Below, piece by piece: positions 1-8,520 of a stretch of DNA of 64,000 bases (position 1 is its first letter; the number at the start of each line of letters is the position of its first letter). The DNA is from Microbispora amethystogenes (GTDB taxonomy: Bacteria; Actinomycetota; Actinomycetes; Streptosporangiales; Streptosporangiaceae), in assembly GCF_016863015.1 (NCBI RefSeq), contig NZ_BOOB01000030.1:62001-126000 (forward strand). Reading direction: 5' to 3'. The translations under genes were made by a program, and so were the position numbers. A model generated the notes under the pieces. It did no database searches. It was not told where the DNA came from and was given only the letters and a program-made list of their open reading frames with translations.

Positions 1-2260
1 CCCGGTCGTCCACGGTCGCCGCCTCGACGCCGCCGGGCAGCAGTTCGGTGAGGAAGCGCGAGGGGCGCTCGTCGGTGTCCTCGCCGCCGACGGCGGTGAC
101 GACGAGCCTCCGGCGCGCCCGGGTCGCCGCCACGTAGAACAGCCGCCGCTCCTCGGCGAGCAGCTTCGACGCCAGCGCGGCCGCCGCGGCCTGGGTGGTG
201 TCGAGCGCCGACCCGCCCGCGAACTCGACCAGCGCCTCGGTGCCGAGGAGCGAGCCACGCAGCCGAAGGTCGGGCCACAGGCCCTCCTGCACGCCCGCGA
301 CCACCACCACGTCCCACTCCAGGCCCTTGGACCGGTGCGCGGTCAGGATCCGTACGGCGTCGCCCTCGGGGGCCGACTCGGCGAGCGAGTCACCGGCGAT
401 CTCCTGGGACGTCAGATCGTCGAGGAAGACCGCGACCCCGGCCTTGGGCAGCCGGTCGGCGAAGCGGGCGACGTGGTCGAACAGGGCGACGACGGCGTCG
501 AGGTCCCGGTCGGCCTGGGCGCCCCGCGCCCCGCCCGCGAGGCTGGCCTCGCTCCAGCGCTCCGCGAGCCCGCTCGCCTGCCAGATCTCCCACAGGGCCT
601 CCTCCGCGCCCCGGCCGTGCCGTACGGCGTCGCGGGCGGTCGCGAGGAGCCGGGCGAGGCGATCCGCGGGGGCCGCGACGTGCGGCTCGACCCCGGTCAG
701 CTCCCGGGCGTCGCGCAGCGCCGCGACCAGCAGGTCGTCCGACGAGCGCGGGGTGAAGGGCAGCGCCGGCTGGCCCGCCTCCTCCTTGGCGGCCTCCGCG
801 GCCACCGCCTCGTGCTCGGCGATCCGCAGGGCGCGGCGCAGGCGGCGTACGCCGATCATGTCAGTGCCGCCGAGCGGGCCGGTCAGCAGCTCCTCAGCGG
901 TCGCCACGTCGAGCGCGGACGGCGAGACGGCGACCCGCAGCAGCGTGATCAGCGGCCGTACGCCGGGCTCCTGCACGAGCGGGAGCTCGTCACCCGCGAC
1001 CACGACCGGCACCCCCGCCGACACCAGCGCCCGCCGCAGCAGCGGCACCTGCCGCGTGGCGCTGCGCACGAGCACCGCCATGCGCGACCACGGCACCCCG
1101 TCGAGCAGGTGCGCCCGGCGGAGCGTGTCGGCCACCACCGCGGCCTCCTGGCTGACGCTGTCGGCCAGCAGGACCTTGAGCTCGCCCGGGTCCGCGTCCC
1201 CGACCGGGATCAGGTCGCGGTGCCCGCCGGCCCTGTTGTCATGCCCCGGTACGGCGGGCAGGCGGGAGGCGACGCGGCGGGACGCCTCCAGCAGGGCCGG
1301 GCCGCTGCGGCGGCACACGCGCAGCGCGACCACCGGCGCGTCACGGCCGTCCCGGGCCGGGAACCGCTCGGGGAACCGCAGGATGCCCTGCACGTCGGCG
1401 CCGCGGAAGCCGTAGATGGACTGGTCGGGGTCGCCCACGGCGATGAGGTCGCGGCCGTCCCCGGCGAGCTGCCTGAGCAGGAACTCCTGCGCCGGGTCGG
1501 TGTCCTGGTACTCGTCCACGAGCACCACGTCGTAGGCCGCCCGCTCGCGCTCCCGCACCTCTCCGTCGGTCAGCAGCCCGGCCGCCTCCCGGATCAGCTC
1601 CGAGTAGTCAAGCGCGGGCACGGGATCGAGGTCGAACCGGTCCTGGTAGCGGAAGGAGAACAGCCCGGCGGCCTCCCAGTCGGGCCTGCCGTGCTCGCGG
1701 CCCAGCCGCACCAGCGCGTCGCCGTACAGGCCGCGCTCGGCGGCCCTGGACAGGAAGTCGCGCAGCTCCTCGGCGAACCCCCGGGTCTTGAGCAGCTCCC
1801 GCATGTCCGGCGGCCAGTGGCGGGCGCCGTCCTCAAGCTCGCCGTGCAGCAGCCGCCGGATCTCCAGCAGCTGCTCGGGACCGGTGAGCAGGCGCGGCGG
1901 CGGCTCACCGGCCAGCACCGCCTCCCGCCGCAGCAGGGCGTACGCGTAGCTGTGGAAGGTGAGGGCCAGCGGCGTCCTGGTGGTCCGGCGCATCCGCGCG
2001 GTGATCCGCTCGCGCAACTCCCCGGCGGCCTTGCGGCTGAACGTGAGCACCAGCACCCGTTCGGGGTCCACGCCCCGCCGTTCGACCCGGTCGACGACGG
2101 TCTCCACTATCGTTGTGGTCTTTCCGGTCCCCGGGCCGGCGAGCACGAGCAGCGGCCCGCTCTCGTGCTCGACGACGGCCCTCTGGTGCTCGTCCAGCAC
2201 GGGAGCCACGCGGCGCCCCACGCCCCCACGCCGCACCAGCCGGTAGTTCTGACCACTCAC
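1..2260 (-). CDS. UvrD/AdnA-type superfamily I DNA helicase (3' end beyond the window)
   Basis: A GTG start at 2260 opens a frame that stays open to the left edge, giving about 753 codons of a longer protein. It is a 3'-5' ATP-driven DNA helicase. Seen in order: a Q-motif-like DEHQRAVVEHE near residue 21, Walker A GPGTGKTTT near 40, motif Ia FSRKAAGELRERI, Walker B LVDEYQDTDP near 248, motif III GDPDQSIYGFRG near 275 and motif VI YVAATRARRRL near 707. Actinobacterial relatives next to moeZ include AdnA/AdnB, helicase-nucleases of double-strand break resection; whether this copy has a C-terminal PD-(D/E)XK nuclease cannot be seen. Upstream lie only gene remnants, so it probably has its own promoter. 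Confidence 0.9.
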   Translation of the reverse strand, partial: MSGQNYRLVRRGGVGRRVAPVLDEHQRAVVEHESGPLLVLAGPGTGKTTTIVETVVDRVERRGVDPERVLVLTFSRKAAGELRERITARMRRTTRTPLALTFHSYAYALLRREAVLAGEPPPRLLTGPEQLLEIRRLLHGELEDGARHWPPDMRELLKTRGFAEELRDFLSRAAERGLYGDALVRLGREHGRPDWEAAGLFSFRYQDRFDLDPVPALDYSELIREAAGLLTDGEVRERERAAYDVVLVDEYQDTDPAQEFLLRQLAGDGRDLIAVGDPDQSIYGFRGADVQGILRFPERFPARDGRDAPVVALRVCRRSGPALLEASRRVASRLPAVPGHDNRAGGHRDLIPVGDADPGELKVLLADSVSQEAAVVADTLRRAHLLDGVPWSRMAVLVRSATRQVPLLRRALVSAGVPVVVAGDELPLVQEPGVRPLITLLRVAVSPSALDVATAEELLTGPLGGTDMIGVRRLRRALRIAEHEAVAAEAAKEEAGQPALPFTPRSSDDLLVAALRDARELTGVEPHVAAPADRLARLLATARDAVRHGRGAEEALWEIWQASGLAERWSEASLAGGARGAQADRDLDAVVALFDHVARFADRLPKAGVAVFLDDLTSQEIAGDSLAESAPEGDAVRILTAHRSKGLEWDVVVVAGVQEGLWPDLRLRGSLLGTEALVEFAGGSALDTTQAAAAALASKLLAEERRLFYVAATRARRRLVVTAVGGEDTDERPSRFLTELLPGGVEAATVDDR

Positions 2261-2380
2261 AACACAGCATTCCACCAGATCCCTGCGGCAGATCGTGCCC
2301 GAATGCCCAGTACAGCGCTATCCGGTCTCGCCAGACGCCCGGAATCCCATGGTCATCACCCCAGGCCAACCACTCCCGGA

Positions 2381-2830
2381 TCAGTCGAGGTCGAAGTCGG
2401 CGGAAAGTTCGCGGCCCTGTCCGAGATAGTCCTCCGCGTACTCGGTGATCTCGCCATGCTGATCCCAGTAGCAGTTCGTCATGGTCAACACGGGTGTCCC
2501 GGGATCGACGCCCAGCGCTGCGGCCACATCCTCGGGAGCAGCCTTGATCGCGACTATGTCCCGGCGCCTGACCGCCCGGCGTCCCGTGCGCTCCTCGACG
2601 AGTCCGAAGGTCATCTTCGGCAGCGGTCGGCTCACCAGCAGCTCAGGCGCGGCGTCGGCAAGCTGGCCAGGAAGCCACGAGGTGGAAAGCGCGACAGCTC
2701 CGAGATCGTCGTAGTAGGCGCGTCGGCGTCGTACGACGTTGTCCCCTTCGTCGATGCCGAGCGCGTCCGCGACATGGCCCGGAGCCGGGACCAGGTCGGC
2801 GCCGAGGATCTTGGTACGCTCGCCGGGACG
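2381..2830 (-). pseudogene. GntR-family regulator remnant, UTRA ligand domain only
   Basis: The frame encodes an almost complete UTRA effector domain: RTKILGADLVPAPGHVADAL, then ALGIDEGDNVVRRRRAYYDD, a LPGQLADAAPELL stretch and the typical tail GTPVLTMTNCYWDQ with ITEYAEDYLGQGRELSADF. No start codon suits a GntR protein and an in-frame stop lies near 2854, just upstream of the domain. No N-terminal winged helix is found in any minus-strand frame between here and 3155. It therefore looks like a truncated regulator that has lost its DNA-binding half. An internal GTG at 2635 could start an 84-residue piece, but that would be half a domain. Confidence 0.7.
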
Positions 2831-2832
2831 CC

Positions 2833-2982
2833 GGGCGGTTCTGGGCGAGCCGGGAGCGGCCGTTCACGGCGGCCGCCGAGGAGGCGGGCGCCTGTCGTAC
2901 GGTGGACGCCGACGACCTGCGCGAGCTGTGCCGTGTCATGGCCGAGCAGGAGAGCCTCGCCGAGATCGCGGTGGCCCCGTGA
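2833..2982 (+). pseudogene. Possible C-terminal gene fragment, unknown family
   Basis: This frame reads like real protein: RFWASRERPFTAAAEEAG, then DADDLRELCRVMAEQESLAE and a stop at 2980-2982. It has no start codon and no recognisable upstream part, and its beginning abuts the reversed GntR/UTRA remnant. I read it as the tail of a gene broken in the same rearrangement, though a chance open frame in GC-rich DNA cannot be excluded. I do not recognise the family. Confidence 0.3.
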
Positions 2983-3126
2983 CCAGGGCTCCCATCAGGC
3001 TCTCGACCAGGAACAGCCGCGCTTGGAGCCGACCTGAGCAGCGGGCTCGCCGACCGGGTCTTCCCGAATGCTCCCGGCCACTCCTCCAGCCCGTACGCCT
3101 CACCCCGGTCGTGCCCGCCCTGGTGC

Positions 3127-3402
3127 ATGGAGGCCCACATCGACGAGCCTTCCACCGAACGCGTTCACAACGCCTGGATTCAGGCCGTCGATCTCCACGC
3201 CATCCCCCTCGCGGGGCTCCCCCAGCGGCTGTGGCTCGACCTCGTGCTCGGCCCCGGAGACGACGAACCCCGCGTCCACCTGCAGATCGACGACCGCGCT
3301 CTCGTCGAACTGACGCTCGCCGAGGCCCGGAGCGCCGGGATGCACCTGATCGGCCTGGCAGCTCTCGGCGTCATGGACATCCCGCCGCGCTCTCCCGCCT
3401 GA
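3127..3402 (+). CDS. Small hypothetical protein
   Basis: A 91-residue protein starting MEAHIDEPSTERVHNAWI. The composition is soluble and mildly acidic, with alternating hydrophobic stretches (RLWLDLVLGPGDDEPRVHLQ) that suggest a small beta-rich domain, and no signal peptide or membrane helix. I do not recognise a family. It faces the Uma2 gene convergently and lies beside gene debris, so it may be part of a transferred or decaying accessory patch. The ATG was taken because the upstream GTG at about 3122 is in another frame. Confidence 0.5.
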   Translation: MEAHIDEPSTERVHNAWIQAVDLHAIPLAGLPQRLWLDLVLGPGDDEPRVHLQIDDRALVELTLAEARSAGMHLIGLAALGVMDIPPRSPA

Positions 3403-3427
3403 CCATTCCCCTTCACAGGCCGCCCCG

Positions 3428-3464
3428 CCGCCGCGCCGTCCACGCATGGACGGTCCGGCGGCGG
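3428..3464. terminator. GC-rich hairpin between convergent genes
   Basis: Nested inverted repeat: inner arms CCGTCCA and TGGACGG (3436-3442 and 3447-3453) around CGCA, flanked by CCGCCGC and GGCGGCGG. It sits between the ends of two converging genes and could terminate both. There is no clear T-run. Confidence 0.5.
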
Positions 3465-3470
3465 ACCCGG

Positions 3471-4049
3471 TCAGGCGAACAGCGTCCCGGTGTTCAGGTC
3501 GATGTCGAACGGCGCCGGCAGCCGGAGTGTTTCTCCGGCGTTGACCACGCTGACCCGCTGGTACGGCTCGCGGAGGTCGTCCACCGCGAGATCCTTGCGC
3601 GGCTCGTGCATCAGGGTGACGGTCGCGGGGTCGGTCACCGGGTCGACGATCAGGAGAAGCGGCACTCCCGCCCGGGCGTACTCCAGCGGCTTCTCGTCCC
3701 AGTCGATCGACCGGGTCCCCTTGGAACACACCTCGGCCACCAGCAACGCACCGTCGCCGAAAATGTGCATGTCGTCGTACTGCTCGGCGTCCTGCGGCGC
3801 GATCATCAGGTCGGGAAGCCGCATGTCGGGGTACGGCGGGATGTGAACGCCCCAGTTCGAGTGGATGACCCACCGATTCTCACGTACCTTGTCGAAAAGC
3901 TGGTTCATCAGCCGGAAGGTGATGTTCGACTGCTCCCGGCTGACCTTCGGGCTCACGACGACCCGGCCATAGGTGATCTCGGCCGTATAGCCGGCGTCGT
4001 TGAGCTCCTGGCACAGGCGCTGGATGTCGTCCTGCTTCATGAACGCCAC
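3471..4049 (-). CDS. Uma2-family (DUF820) PD-(D/E)XK nuclease-fold protein
   Basis: A 192-residue protein of the Uma2/DUF820 family, a restriction-endonuclease-like fold common in actinomycetes and cyanobacteria and of uncertain role. The core elements are present: RLPDLMIAP with the Asp after a Pro (about residue 80), then GDGALLVAEVCSKGTRS supplying the Glu, then the Lys of DWDEKPLEYARAGVP. Length is normal for the family. It may be mobile or defence-related, which fits the debris-rich surroundings, but no partner gene identifies a substrate. Confidence 0.85.
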   Translation of the reverse strand: MAFMKQDDIQRLCQELNDAGYTAEITYGRVVVSPKVSREQSNITFRLMNQLFDKVRENRWVIHSNWGVHIPPYPDMRLPDLMIAPQDAEQYDDMHIFGDGALLVAEVCSKGTRSIDWDEKPLEYARAGVPLLLIVDPVTDPATVTLMHEPRKDLAVDDLREPYQRVSVVNAGETLRLPAPFDIDLNTGTLFA

Positions 4050-4116
4050 ACGCTCAATATTACTTACCGTTACCGAACAGCCACGGAGATTCGGTCAGGC
4101 GAATGGGGTGGTTCGC

Positions 4117-4650
4117 TCATGGGGATGGGCGGGCCTTGTCGGGCGCGGCTCCGAGGGGGACATCGCGGAGGGTGAGCAGCAGGAGGAGGGCGCAGCCTCC
4201 GACCAGTGCGATGTCCGCCACGTTGCCGACGAACAGGCCGCCGTAGTCGATGAAGTCCACGACATGGCCCTGCGCGAAGGCGGGCGGACGGAGGAGGCGG
4301 TCGAGCAGATGGGAGGTGGCGCCTCCCAGCAACGCGCCCAGCACCAGGGTCCAGGCCGGTGAACGCAGCCGCCGCCCGACGTACAGGATGCCGCCGACCG
4401 CGGCGGCCGCGGCCAGGGTGAACACCCACGTCGCCCCCTCGCCGATCGAGAAGGCGGCGCCGGGGTTCAGCAGCAGCCGGAAGCGGAGCAGCCGTGGGAT
4501 CACCGTGACGGCCGCGCCGTCGGCGAGCGCGGAGACCGCCCACAGCTTGGAGGCCTGGTCCAGGAGGAGGACCACCGCGGCCAGCACGAGCATCCGCCCG
4601 TACGGCCGCGATCCTGGTCCCGTCTCCTGCGACTCTCGTCCGTCCGGCAT
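4117..4650 (-). CDS. lspA: Lipoprotein signal peptidase (signal peptidase II)
   Basis: An integral membrane aspartic peptidase that removes signal peptides from diacylglyceryl-modified prolipoproteins. Four hydrophobic segments are visible in 177 residues, with DQASKLWAV after the first. Both catalytic Asp positions are kept: the LLDRL Asp and the Asp in VGNVADIALVGG. The usual GN before the first one (GGAxGNxxDR) reads GGATSHLLDR here, an unusual Asn-to-His change. An upstream GTG at 4668 is an alternative start. It lies 35 bases after the TagF-like gene, so the two probably share a transcript. Confidence 0.85.
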   Translation of the reverse strand: MPDGRESQETGPGSRPYGRMLVLAAVVLLLDQASKLWAVSALADGAAVTVIPRLLRFRLLLNPGAAFSIGEGATWVFTLAAAAAVGGILYVGRRLRSPAWTLVLGALLGGATSHLLDRLLRPPAFAQGHVVDFIDYGGLFVGNVADIALVGGCALLLLLTLRDVPLGAAPDKARPSP

Positions 4651-4685
4651 CTCTGTCCCGCTGTCCACGACGTTCTCGGCGCCGG

Positions 4686-7583
4686 TCAGGACGTGAAGAC
4701 GTGGTCGATGACGCGGGCGGCGGCCTTGCCGTTGTCGTGGGGGGCGTAGGTGCGGACGAAGGCGGCGTAGCGGTCGTGCAGCTTCGCGGTGACCGTGTCG
4801 ATGTGGCGGAGCGTCTCCACCACCTCGGCGGAGGTCTCCAGGCGCGGCCCCGGCCGCTGCGACTCCAGGTCGAGGTACATGCCCCTGGACGAGCGATACT
4901 TGCCCAGGTCCGGCGTGAACAGCACCACCGGCCGGCCGGTCGCCACGAAGTCGAACATCACCGACGAGTAGTCGGTCACCAGCACGTCGGCGATCAGCAT
5001 CAGGTCGGCGGTGTCGGGGTAGGTCGTGACGTCGATCGCGAAGCCGCCCTGCGCGTTCACGTGCGGGAAGGCCTGCATCATGTGCCCGCGCACCAGCACG
5101 ACGTGGTCGTCTCCGAGGGCCTGCCTCGCGTCGGCCAGGTCGAGCTTGACCGCCGCGTTCCTGCGGTCCCAGTCCCGGAAGGTCGGGGCGTACAGGACGA
5201 CCCGCTTGCCCTCGGGGACGCCGATGCGCCGCCTGATCTCGGCCGCGACGACGTCGCGGTCCCCGGCGAGCAGCACGTCGTTGCGGGGGTAGCCCGACTC
5301 GAGGATCTCGCCCTCGTAGCCGAACGCCTTGCGGAGCACCGACGACGCCCAGGGGCTCTGCGACAGCAGCAGGTCCCATCCGCGCACCTCGACGGCCTGG
5401 CGGTGCCAGACCGGGGGCCGGGGCTCGCGCTTCATGTGGGCCTGGTCGCGGCCGATGTGCTTGACCGGTGTGCCGTGCCAGGTCTGCACGCACACCTGCT
5501 CGTCACGGGCGCGGAACCACTGCGGCAGGAAGCCGTTGGAGACGACGTACCGCGCCCGGGCGAGCGCCTCGTAGTGCTCCCGGCTGCCCTCGCGGACGAC
5601 GGTGGGCGTCACGCCGTCGCCGAGCCCCAGCTCGCGCGTGCCCGGCGGGACGAACGCGCCGTCCCTGACGACCCAGATGTGCTCGCTCTCGTCGCCGCGG
5701 CGCAGCCGCTCCTCGTAGATCGCCCGCGGGTTGTCGGAGTAGGCGCGGCCGTCGAAGGAGACGTAGACGGTGGCGTCGCGCACCGGCCGGGCCCGCTCGG
5801 CGGGGTAGAACGTGCGGCTGAGCGCCCACACGCCCGCCGCGCTGCGCTCGTCGCCGGGCCGGTCCTCGGCCGCGACCAGCACCGGCACGTCGAACCGGGT
5901 GGCGACGAACCGGTAGACCCGGCCGCCGATCGTCCGGGGTCCCTCGTCCAGCCCGTCGAGCGCCGCGTGGTCGAACCGGGTGGGCACCATGGCGGGGCCG
6001 TACTTGCCGGGCGGGGCCACGGAGATGTTCCAGGTGCCCTCGGCCAGCGGCACGGCCGTGCCGAAGCGCGGCATCGCGCCGGGCGACAGCCGTACGGTGA
6101 ACCGCTCGCCGTCGCGCTCCAGCGGGACGCGGATGGTGAGCCCGCCCCGGTGCCGCAGCACGAGATCGCGCGGGCCGTGGTCCGGGTCGGGGTAACGCCC
6201 GGTCAGCGTGATCGACTCGTCCTGCCACGCGGCGGACGTGATCACGGGCAGGATCTTGTGGCCGGAGATGACGACGCGGTCGCGCCGGTCGCCCTGCACG
6301 GTGATCTCGCGGTCGCCCACGAGCAGCCGGGTCTCCTCCGCGCCCTCCAGCATCACCGCCGCCGCGGGGTCGCCCTTCGGCTCGACCCACAGCCGCCGGG
6401 ACTCGGCGCTGAGCAAGGTGTGGACGGCGAGCGAGAGCGAGAAGCGGCTGCCGCCCTCGGCCGGGGTGAAGTCGGCCGACATCCGGTGCCCGCCGACGCG
6501 GGCCTTGCCCCTGGTGACCGGACGGCCCGGCAGGAAGCCGGTGAGCTCGACGCTGTCGCCGTCCAGCCGGACGCCGGTGAGCTCCGCGCGGGTGGGCTGG
6601 TAGACCACCTGGAGCGCCTTGTCGGAGGTCCACACCGGGCGCACCCACCAGCGCGGGCGCACCCGCAGGCCGGCCGGGCGCTCGGTGCGGCCGATCACGG
6701 GGCCGCGGAGCACGCCCCTGGACCGGGCGGCGCGGCTCCAGATGACGATCTCGGCCCGCCAGGTGGTGGTGTCCTGGACGGTGTGGCGGCGGCGCAGCAG
6801 GCGCTTGGCGCCGCGCACCAGGGCCCGCACCCCCGCCCGCCAGCGCAGCGAGAACGGGTGCAGGTCGGCGCTGAAGCCCGCCCAGTCGTAGTTGCACCCG
6901 GGCTCGCGGGCGGCGTGGGTGGCCTCCGGCCGGTAGATCCGCCGAGTCCGCAGTGTGACCCGGGGCAGCCAGCGGGGGCCGCGCAGCACGACGGTGGCGT
7001 GGTTGAAGCGCCGGCCACGGACCGACAGGCCCGCGATGTAGGCGTGCCCGGTGATCCGCAGCCGGTTGCCCACCCAGGTGATGTCGTCGATCTGGGTCAC
7101 CGGCACGAGGTCGGCCGCGCGCAGGCGCAGCAGCGAGGGATCGCCGACCTCCACCGGCAGGTCGGCGTACCACCGCAGGCCCCGGCGGACCCGGCGGGAC
7201 GGCTCGGCCGCGGCGGCGGCCAGCTTGACCAGCGCGTCGCCCTCGGCGAGCGCGCCCGGATCCTGGGTCTCGATGAGGTGGCAGGCGACCCGGCGCCCGA
7301 CCGGAAGCTCCCGCTTGACCTTTGGATCGACCTGCGCCAGGTACGGCCGGAGCACGTCGACGGCCTGGCGGCGGCGGGCCGCCCCGCGCTTGGCCGCGGC
7401 GTCGAGGCGCAGGCCCAGGGGGCCGACGATCGCCTCACGGTCGAGCTCGCGGCGCTGCGCGGGGCTCAGGCCCTCCGCGCGCACGAGCGCGACCAACGCG
7501 TCGATGGGCTCGCCCCGGTCGTAAAGCTCCTGGACAGCCCGCAATCGTTCAGCGACGGCGTCGCTCGTGGGTGCGGGTGTCAT
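4686..7583 (-). CDS. CDP-glycerol:polyglycerophosphate glycerophosphotransferase (TagF/TarL-like)
   Basis: A 965-residue protein that should polymerise glycerol-phosphate (or a related polyol phosphate) from CDP-glycerol into teichoic acid-like wall polymer. The C-terminal third is a TagB/TagF transferase domain (PF04464 type): VCVQTWHGTPVKHIGRD carries the catalytic His, followed by LLSQSPWASSVLRKAFGY, KRVVLYAPTFRDW and LVTDYSSVMFDFVATGRP. The N-terminal 600 residues contain repeated beta-rich segments of the kind seen in other actinobacterial members, perhaps for membrane or acceptor contact. No CDP-glycerol-forming enzyme is in the window. lspA follows closely. Confidence 0.85.
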   Translation of the reverse strand: MTPAPTSDAVAERLRAVQELYDRGEPIDALVALVRAEGLSPAQRRELDREAIVGPLGLRLDAAAKRGAARRRQAVDVLRPYLAQVDPKVKRELPVGRRVACHLIETQDPGALAEGDALVKLAAAAAEPSRRVRRGLRWYADLPVEVGDPSLLRLRAADLVPVTQIDDITWVGNRLRITGHAYIAGLSVRGRRFNHATVVLRGPRWLPRVTLRTRRIYRPEATHAAREPGCNYDWAGFSADLHPFSLRWRAGVRALVRGAKRLLRRRHTVQDTTTWRAEIVIWSRAARSRGVLRGPVIGRTERPAGLRVRPRWWVRPVWTSDKALQVVYQPTRAELTGVRLDGDSVELTGFLPGRPVTRGKARVGGHRMSADFTPAEGGSRFSLSLAVHTLLSAESRRLWVEPKGDPAAAVMLEGAEETRLLVGDREITVQGDRRDRVVISGHKILPVITSAAWQDESITLTGRYPDPDHGPRDLVLRHRGGLTIRVPLERDGERFTVRLSPGAMPRFGTAVPLAEGTWNISVAPPGKYGPAMVPTRFDHAALDGLDEGPRTIGGRVYRFVATRFDVPVLVAAEDRPGDERSAAGVWALSRTFYPAERARPVRDATVYVSFDGRAYSDNPRAIYEERLRRGDESEHIWVVRDGAFVPPGTRELGLGDGVTPTVVREGSREHYEALARARYVVSNGFLPQWFRARDEQVCVQTWHGTPVKHIGRDQAHMKREPRPPVWHRQAVEVRGWDLLLSQSPWASSVLRKAFGYEGEILESGYPRNDVLLAGDRDVVAAEIRRRIGVPEGKRVVLYAPTFRDWDRRNAAVKLDLADARQALGDDHVVLVRGHMMQAFPHVNAQGGFAIDVTTYPDTADLMLIADVLVTDYSSVMFDFVATGRPVVLFTPDLGKYRSSRGMYLDLESQRPGPRLETSAEVVETLRHIDTVTAKLHDRYAAFVRTYAPHDNGKAAARVIDHVFTS

Positions 7584-7746
7584 AAGGGAGGCACCGCCCT
7601 TCGCCAGACCTGTGTTCAGAAAATGGTAATGCTGTCAGGACACTGCCAGACCTGACTTGGGACAGCCTGTGAATATCGTGTGATCCGGCGCGTGACGCGC
7701 CGATGGCGAAGGGTGACCTGTCAGGGTCCCGGCCGGATCCGGAGCG

Positions 7747-8058
7747 TCACCCGCGGCCGTCCCAGCGGGCCGTGCGCATGTCGGCCCGCGCGCCCCGCGT
7801 CGGGGTGCCCTCGGCCCGCCATCGCGCCAGGCACTCGGCCTCCAGACCGGCCGCCGGGGTCCCGTCGGCGCGGATGACCCGCCACCACGGCACGGCGCCG
7901 CCCCACAGGGACATCACCCGGCCGACCTGCCGGGGACCGCCCTCGCCGAGATACTCGGCGACGTCTCCGTACGACATGACCTTGCCGGCCGGGATCCGGT
8001 CCACCACGTCGAGCACCCGTTCCGCGTACGGCGGGGGCTCGCGGCCGGTCTCAGACAC
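7747..8058 (-). CDS. Alkyltransferase-like (ATL) DNA-binding protein, MGMT family
   Basis: A 103-residue protein matching the C-terminal DNA-binding domain of O6-alkylguanine-DNA alkyltransferase: VLDVVDRIPAGKVMSYGDVA (helix-turn-helix start) and GGAVPWWRVIRADG. The reactive Cys of the PCHR motif is Trp here (PWWR), the hallmark of ATL proteins, which bind O6-alkylguanine and hand it to nucleotide excision repair rather than repairing it. The GTG start at 8058 overlaps the upstream stop by 8 bases, so translation is probably coupled. A homolog sits at the same place near moeZ in mycobacteria (from memory). Confidence 0.85.
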   Translation of the reverse strand: MSETGREPPPYAERVLDVVDRIPAGKVMSYGDVAEYLGEGGPRQVGRVMSLWGGAVPWWRVIRADGTPAAGLEAECLARWRAEGTPTRGARADMRTARWDGRG

Positions 8059-8419
8059 TCCAGTCGGCGGGCCCGGCCGCGATGATCTCTTCGAGCTTGC
8101 CGAACTCGTAGGTCGCCGCCCCGTTGATCTGCTCGACGACGCCGTTCCTGATGCCGTACGCCTCGCCGTCCTCGCCCACCAGCCGGGCCCCCATGAGATC
8201 GGTGAGCCGGGCGAGCTGGGCGACCTGCCAGTCCGACCCCGGCTGTCCCACGAGCCGTCCGGACCAGGTCGCGATCTGGTGTGCGGAGTCGCCGTGGCGC
8301 GCCAGGACCTCGCCCGCCTCGTGCGACCCGCGCAGCTCGAATCCGGCCTGCGCCGAGACGCTCGCGAGTTCGGCGTAGGCGAGCGGTGCATCACGCTCTA
8401 CGCGCAGCTCGTACCCCAT
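8051..8419 (-). CDS. Conserved hypothetical protein
   Basis: A 122-residue soluble protein starting MGYELRVERDAPLAYAELAS. Visible pieces are RHGDSAHQIATWSGRL, LTDLMGARLVGEDGEAYGI and a tail YEFGKLEEIIAAGPADWSV. There is no signal, membrane helix or known catalytic motif. The frame stays open upstream to 8524, but that part is hydrophobic junk, and the ATG at 8419 gives a normal start. Its stop overlaps the start of the ATL gene, which suggests a two-gene unit. Function unknown. Confidence 0.7.
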   Translation of the reverse strand: MGYELRVERDAPLAYAELASVSAQAGFELRGSHEAGEVLARHGDSAHQIATWSGRLVGQPGSDWQVAQLARLTDLMGARLVGEDGEAYGIRNGVVEQINGAATYEFGKLEEIIAAGPADWSV

Positions 8420-8520
8420 GAGCCGCGACCTTAGCGAAAATTGACCCGGCTTTGTGACGGGAAACGCGAACAACAGGAAGACCGCGCCCGAAATGCGGCC
8501 AAACGGCGGCCAACATGTGA

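Noticed and set aside
335-3037. Long plus-strand open frame (900 codons) opposite the helicase
   Set aside because: It mirrors the GC3 bias of the minus-strand helicase, is rich in Arg, Pro and Gly, and has no domain; a shadow frame.
2643-3155. 170-codon minus-strand frame as the missing N-terminal half of the GntR regulator
   Set aside because: Its sequence is Arg/Ser/Pro rich with no helix-turn-helix, and it is not in frame with the UTRA part.
4117-5493. 458-codon frame containing lspA
   Set aside because: Only the last 177 codons look like protein; the rest is the TagF-like gene in another frame.
4701-7655. Long plus-strand open frame (984 codons) opposite the TagF-like gene
   Set aside because: Composition is unlike a protein (His, Arg, Pro, Gly, Val rich) and the opposite strand has clear transferase motifs.
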